A stretch of DNA of 64,000 nucleotides from Patiria miniata. Lineage: Eukaryota; Echinodermata; Asteroidea; Valvatida; Asterinidae. Of the stretch, positions 62,614-64,000 are shown in pieces. The notes under the pieces were generated by a model. It searched no databases, was not told the DNA's origin, and worked only from the letters and a program-made list of their open reading frames with translations. The position numbers and the translations under genes are program-made. The stretch is from the NCBI RefSeq assembly GCF_015706575.1, contig NW_024037056.1, forward strand, positions 17,892,088 through 17,956,087, in the 5' to 3' direction. The number at the start of each line of letters is the position of its first letter. Position 1 is the stretch's first letter.

Positions 62614-64000
62614 GATGAATGGGCTTGTGTAAAGAAACTGGATTCTTAGTGTTTCTGTATATTAAAAGAAGGCATAAACTTTGAGCATTGGGAATGCCAT
62701 CTAGGTATATGTAGGGCCCACAAAGGTGTTGTTGATAAGCCCATCCTTTAGGCTTTACCGTGTATCAATATTCTTGGGTTTTAAAGATGCACAATTTCAA
62801 GTTGTAGGCCCCTGTCCCTGAGGTAAATGTGAAAGTGGTTAAGGTAAATTATCACAGCAGTCAGGTCTGAAAGACAAAAAGTGTTCATTTCTCAATTGTT
62901 TTCTATTCATCAATGTGCATATTTCAACAAAATGTCTCTTTAGAATATCAGTGCTGCCTGAGGCTAGTCCGACAATTTGGGACACTCAATAAAACATGCA
63001 ATACTAGGCCTACTGATAATATGAAATAAGACTGGCGCATGAAACAACCAGTTCAACCACCAAATTTTGAGTGGCATGACATGGTCCCAAACTCATTGAG
63101 CTAGGCACAAACACCATGGCTTCTGGTTGGTACTTGGGTGCATGGCCAATAAGGTGTTTCATCATGCGCCATCTTGCCAACAGGACAATTTTACATGCGT
63201 TGCTATGTAGCATCAATGGGAAATTTTGTGCTACAAAGTCATCATGCGGTCATTCCATAATGCGCCTGTGTCTAGCAAGACACGTTCTTTTTGCCCCCTG
63301 AACAAGATGGTGCATATTGACGTGAAACTGTAAATTTGATACGTTGTCGATAGAGTCTTGCGTGTTTTATAGCTGCCGTGATGTTGTTAAGCATGTTGTT
63401 AAGCATGTTGTTATTTCTGCCAAAGGCAAAGCCAAGGTTGGATGCAAATTGAATTTGAAAACACTTGGCTTCAATTTCAAAGCCTTCAGTTTCAGGTGCA
63501 AAATAAAATAATTATAGAATAAAGACTAACAGAGTGAGTCAAGTCGACCTGAACATTTTTTGCATGTTTTCTTTCTGCACATTACATGCATTAAGGCCCC
63601 GGCTGCCTACACTCTACAGTCATGACAGTCATGACAGTCATGACAGTACAGGGCCTAAAGAGGACAAGCATGACATTGATCAATGACATTGACAAGCATA
63701 ATTAACTGAAAAATACCTCAATTCTGCACATCAATGCTTGATAAGCTGCAGGCTGTAAAACCGAGAGAGAAACTTTAACTATGGATAGGCCCTAGGTGAT
63801 TTTTCACTGAAAACTACAACTTAGATTTTTAGAAAGTTAGGCGTTCTGCAAGTCCTACATACTGACTGGTACTCTGGGTCCATTATGTATGTGCAGTGGG
63901 CCGGTCGCGTTGGTTACCAGTGTTTTTGTATCGGCGTTATATCGGTACACATCATTGGTTGAAACTTTGAGGCTCAATTTTAAGTTGCACGTCATTGGTC
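62614..64000. other. Upstream flank of the CCDC73-like gene
   Basis: The 5' leader and promoter of the minus-strand gene should lie here, but I cannot place an upstream exon; ATACAG before AAACACTAAG near 62660 on the minus strand is a possible acceptor. Short tandem words occur at 63386-63412 (gttgttaagcat) and 63620-63648 (gacagtcat). Open frames of about 60-68 codons on both strands at 63010-63301 overlap each other and resemble nothing known. Confidence 0.4.

Overview
The window is nuclear DNA of an invertebrate deuterostome, most likely an echinoderm or a close relative. The genes are split by many GT-AG introns. Intergenic DNA is AT-rich with long poly-G/poly-C tracts, inverted-repeat elements and recurrent taggcct motifs. 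The gene content (an IgGFc-binding-protein-like secreted protein, PRPF6, a membrane serine protease with LDLa modules, a CCDC73-like coiled-coil protein) fits, but no species can be named from sequence alone.

Layout. (1) 1-1376, minus: N-terminal part of an IgGFc_N-domain secreted protein, cut by the window edge. (2) 1377-5831: intergenic DNA rich in inverted-repeat and foldback elements. (3) 5832-19792, plus: complete PRPF6, 23 coding exons, 931 residues, with all splice phases consistent. Its introns carry minisatellites; one is an 82-bp array that copies the intron 14/exon 15 acceptor junction 11 extra times. (4) 19793-21658: PRPF6 3' UTR and flank. (5) 21659-30786: about 49 copies of a 185-bp AT-rich satellite with local higher-order structure. 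(6) 30958-40034, minus: complete 11-coding-exon gene for a type II transmembrane S1 protease, about 594 residues, with the unusual order membrane anchor, protease, LDLa repeats. One intron carries a 64-bp array that copies the 5' splice junction about 20 times. (7) 40035-49497: long intergenic stretch with tRNA-derived SINE-like pieces, a MITE-like element and simple repeats. (8) 49498-62613, minus: complete 12-coding-exon CCDC73-like coiled-coil gene, about 1021 residues. (9) 62614-64000: its upstream flank.

The four genes show no functional linkage; this is ordinary animal gene order. The most unusual signal is shared by two unrelated genes: in each, a minisatellite has grown out of an exon-intron junction, so the intron is filled with copies of its own acceptor (PRPF6) or donor (protease), and the working site is the copy next to the exon. 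PRPF6 encodes a spliceosome component, which makes a decoy-site effect on its own transcript worth testing. The second unusual item is the protease's reversed domain order, with changes around the substrate pocket. All gene models were assembled by hand from splice consensus, reading phase and protein similarity from memory; no alignment or transcript data were available.
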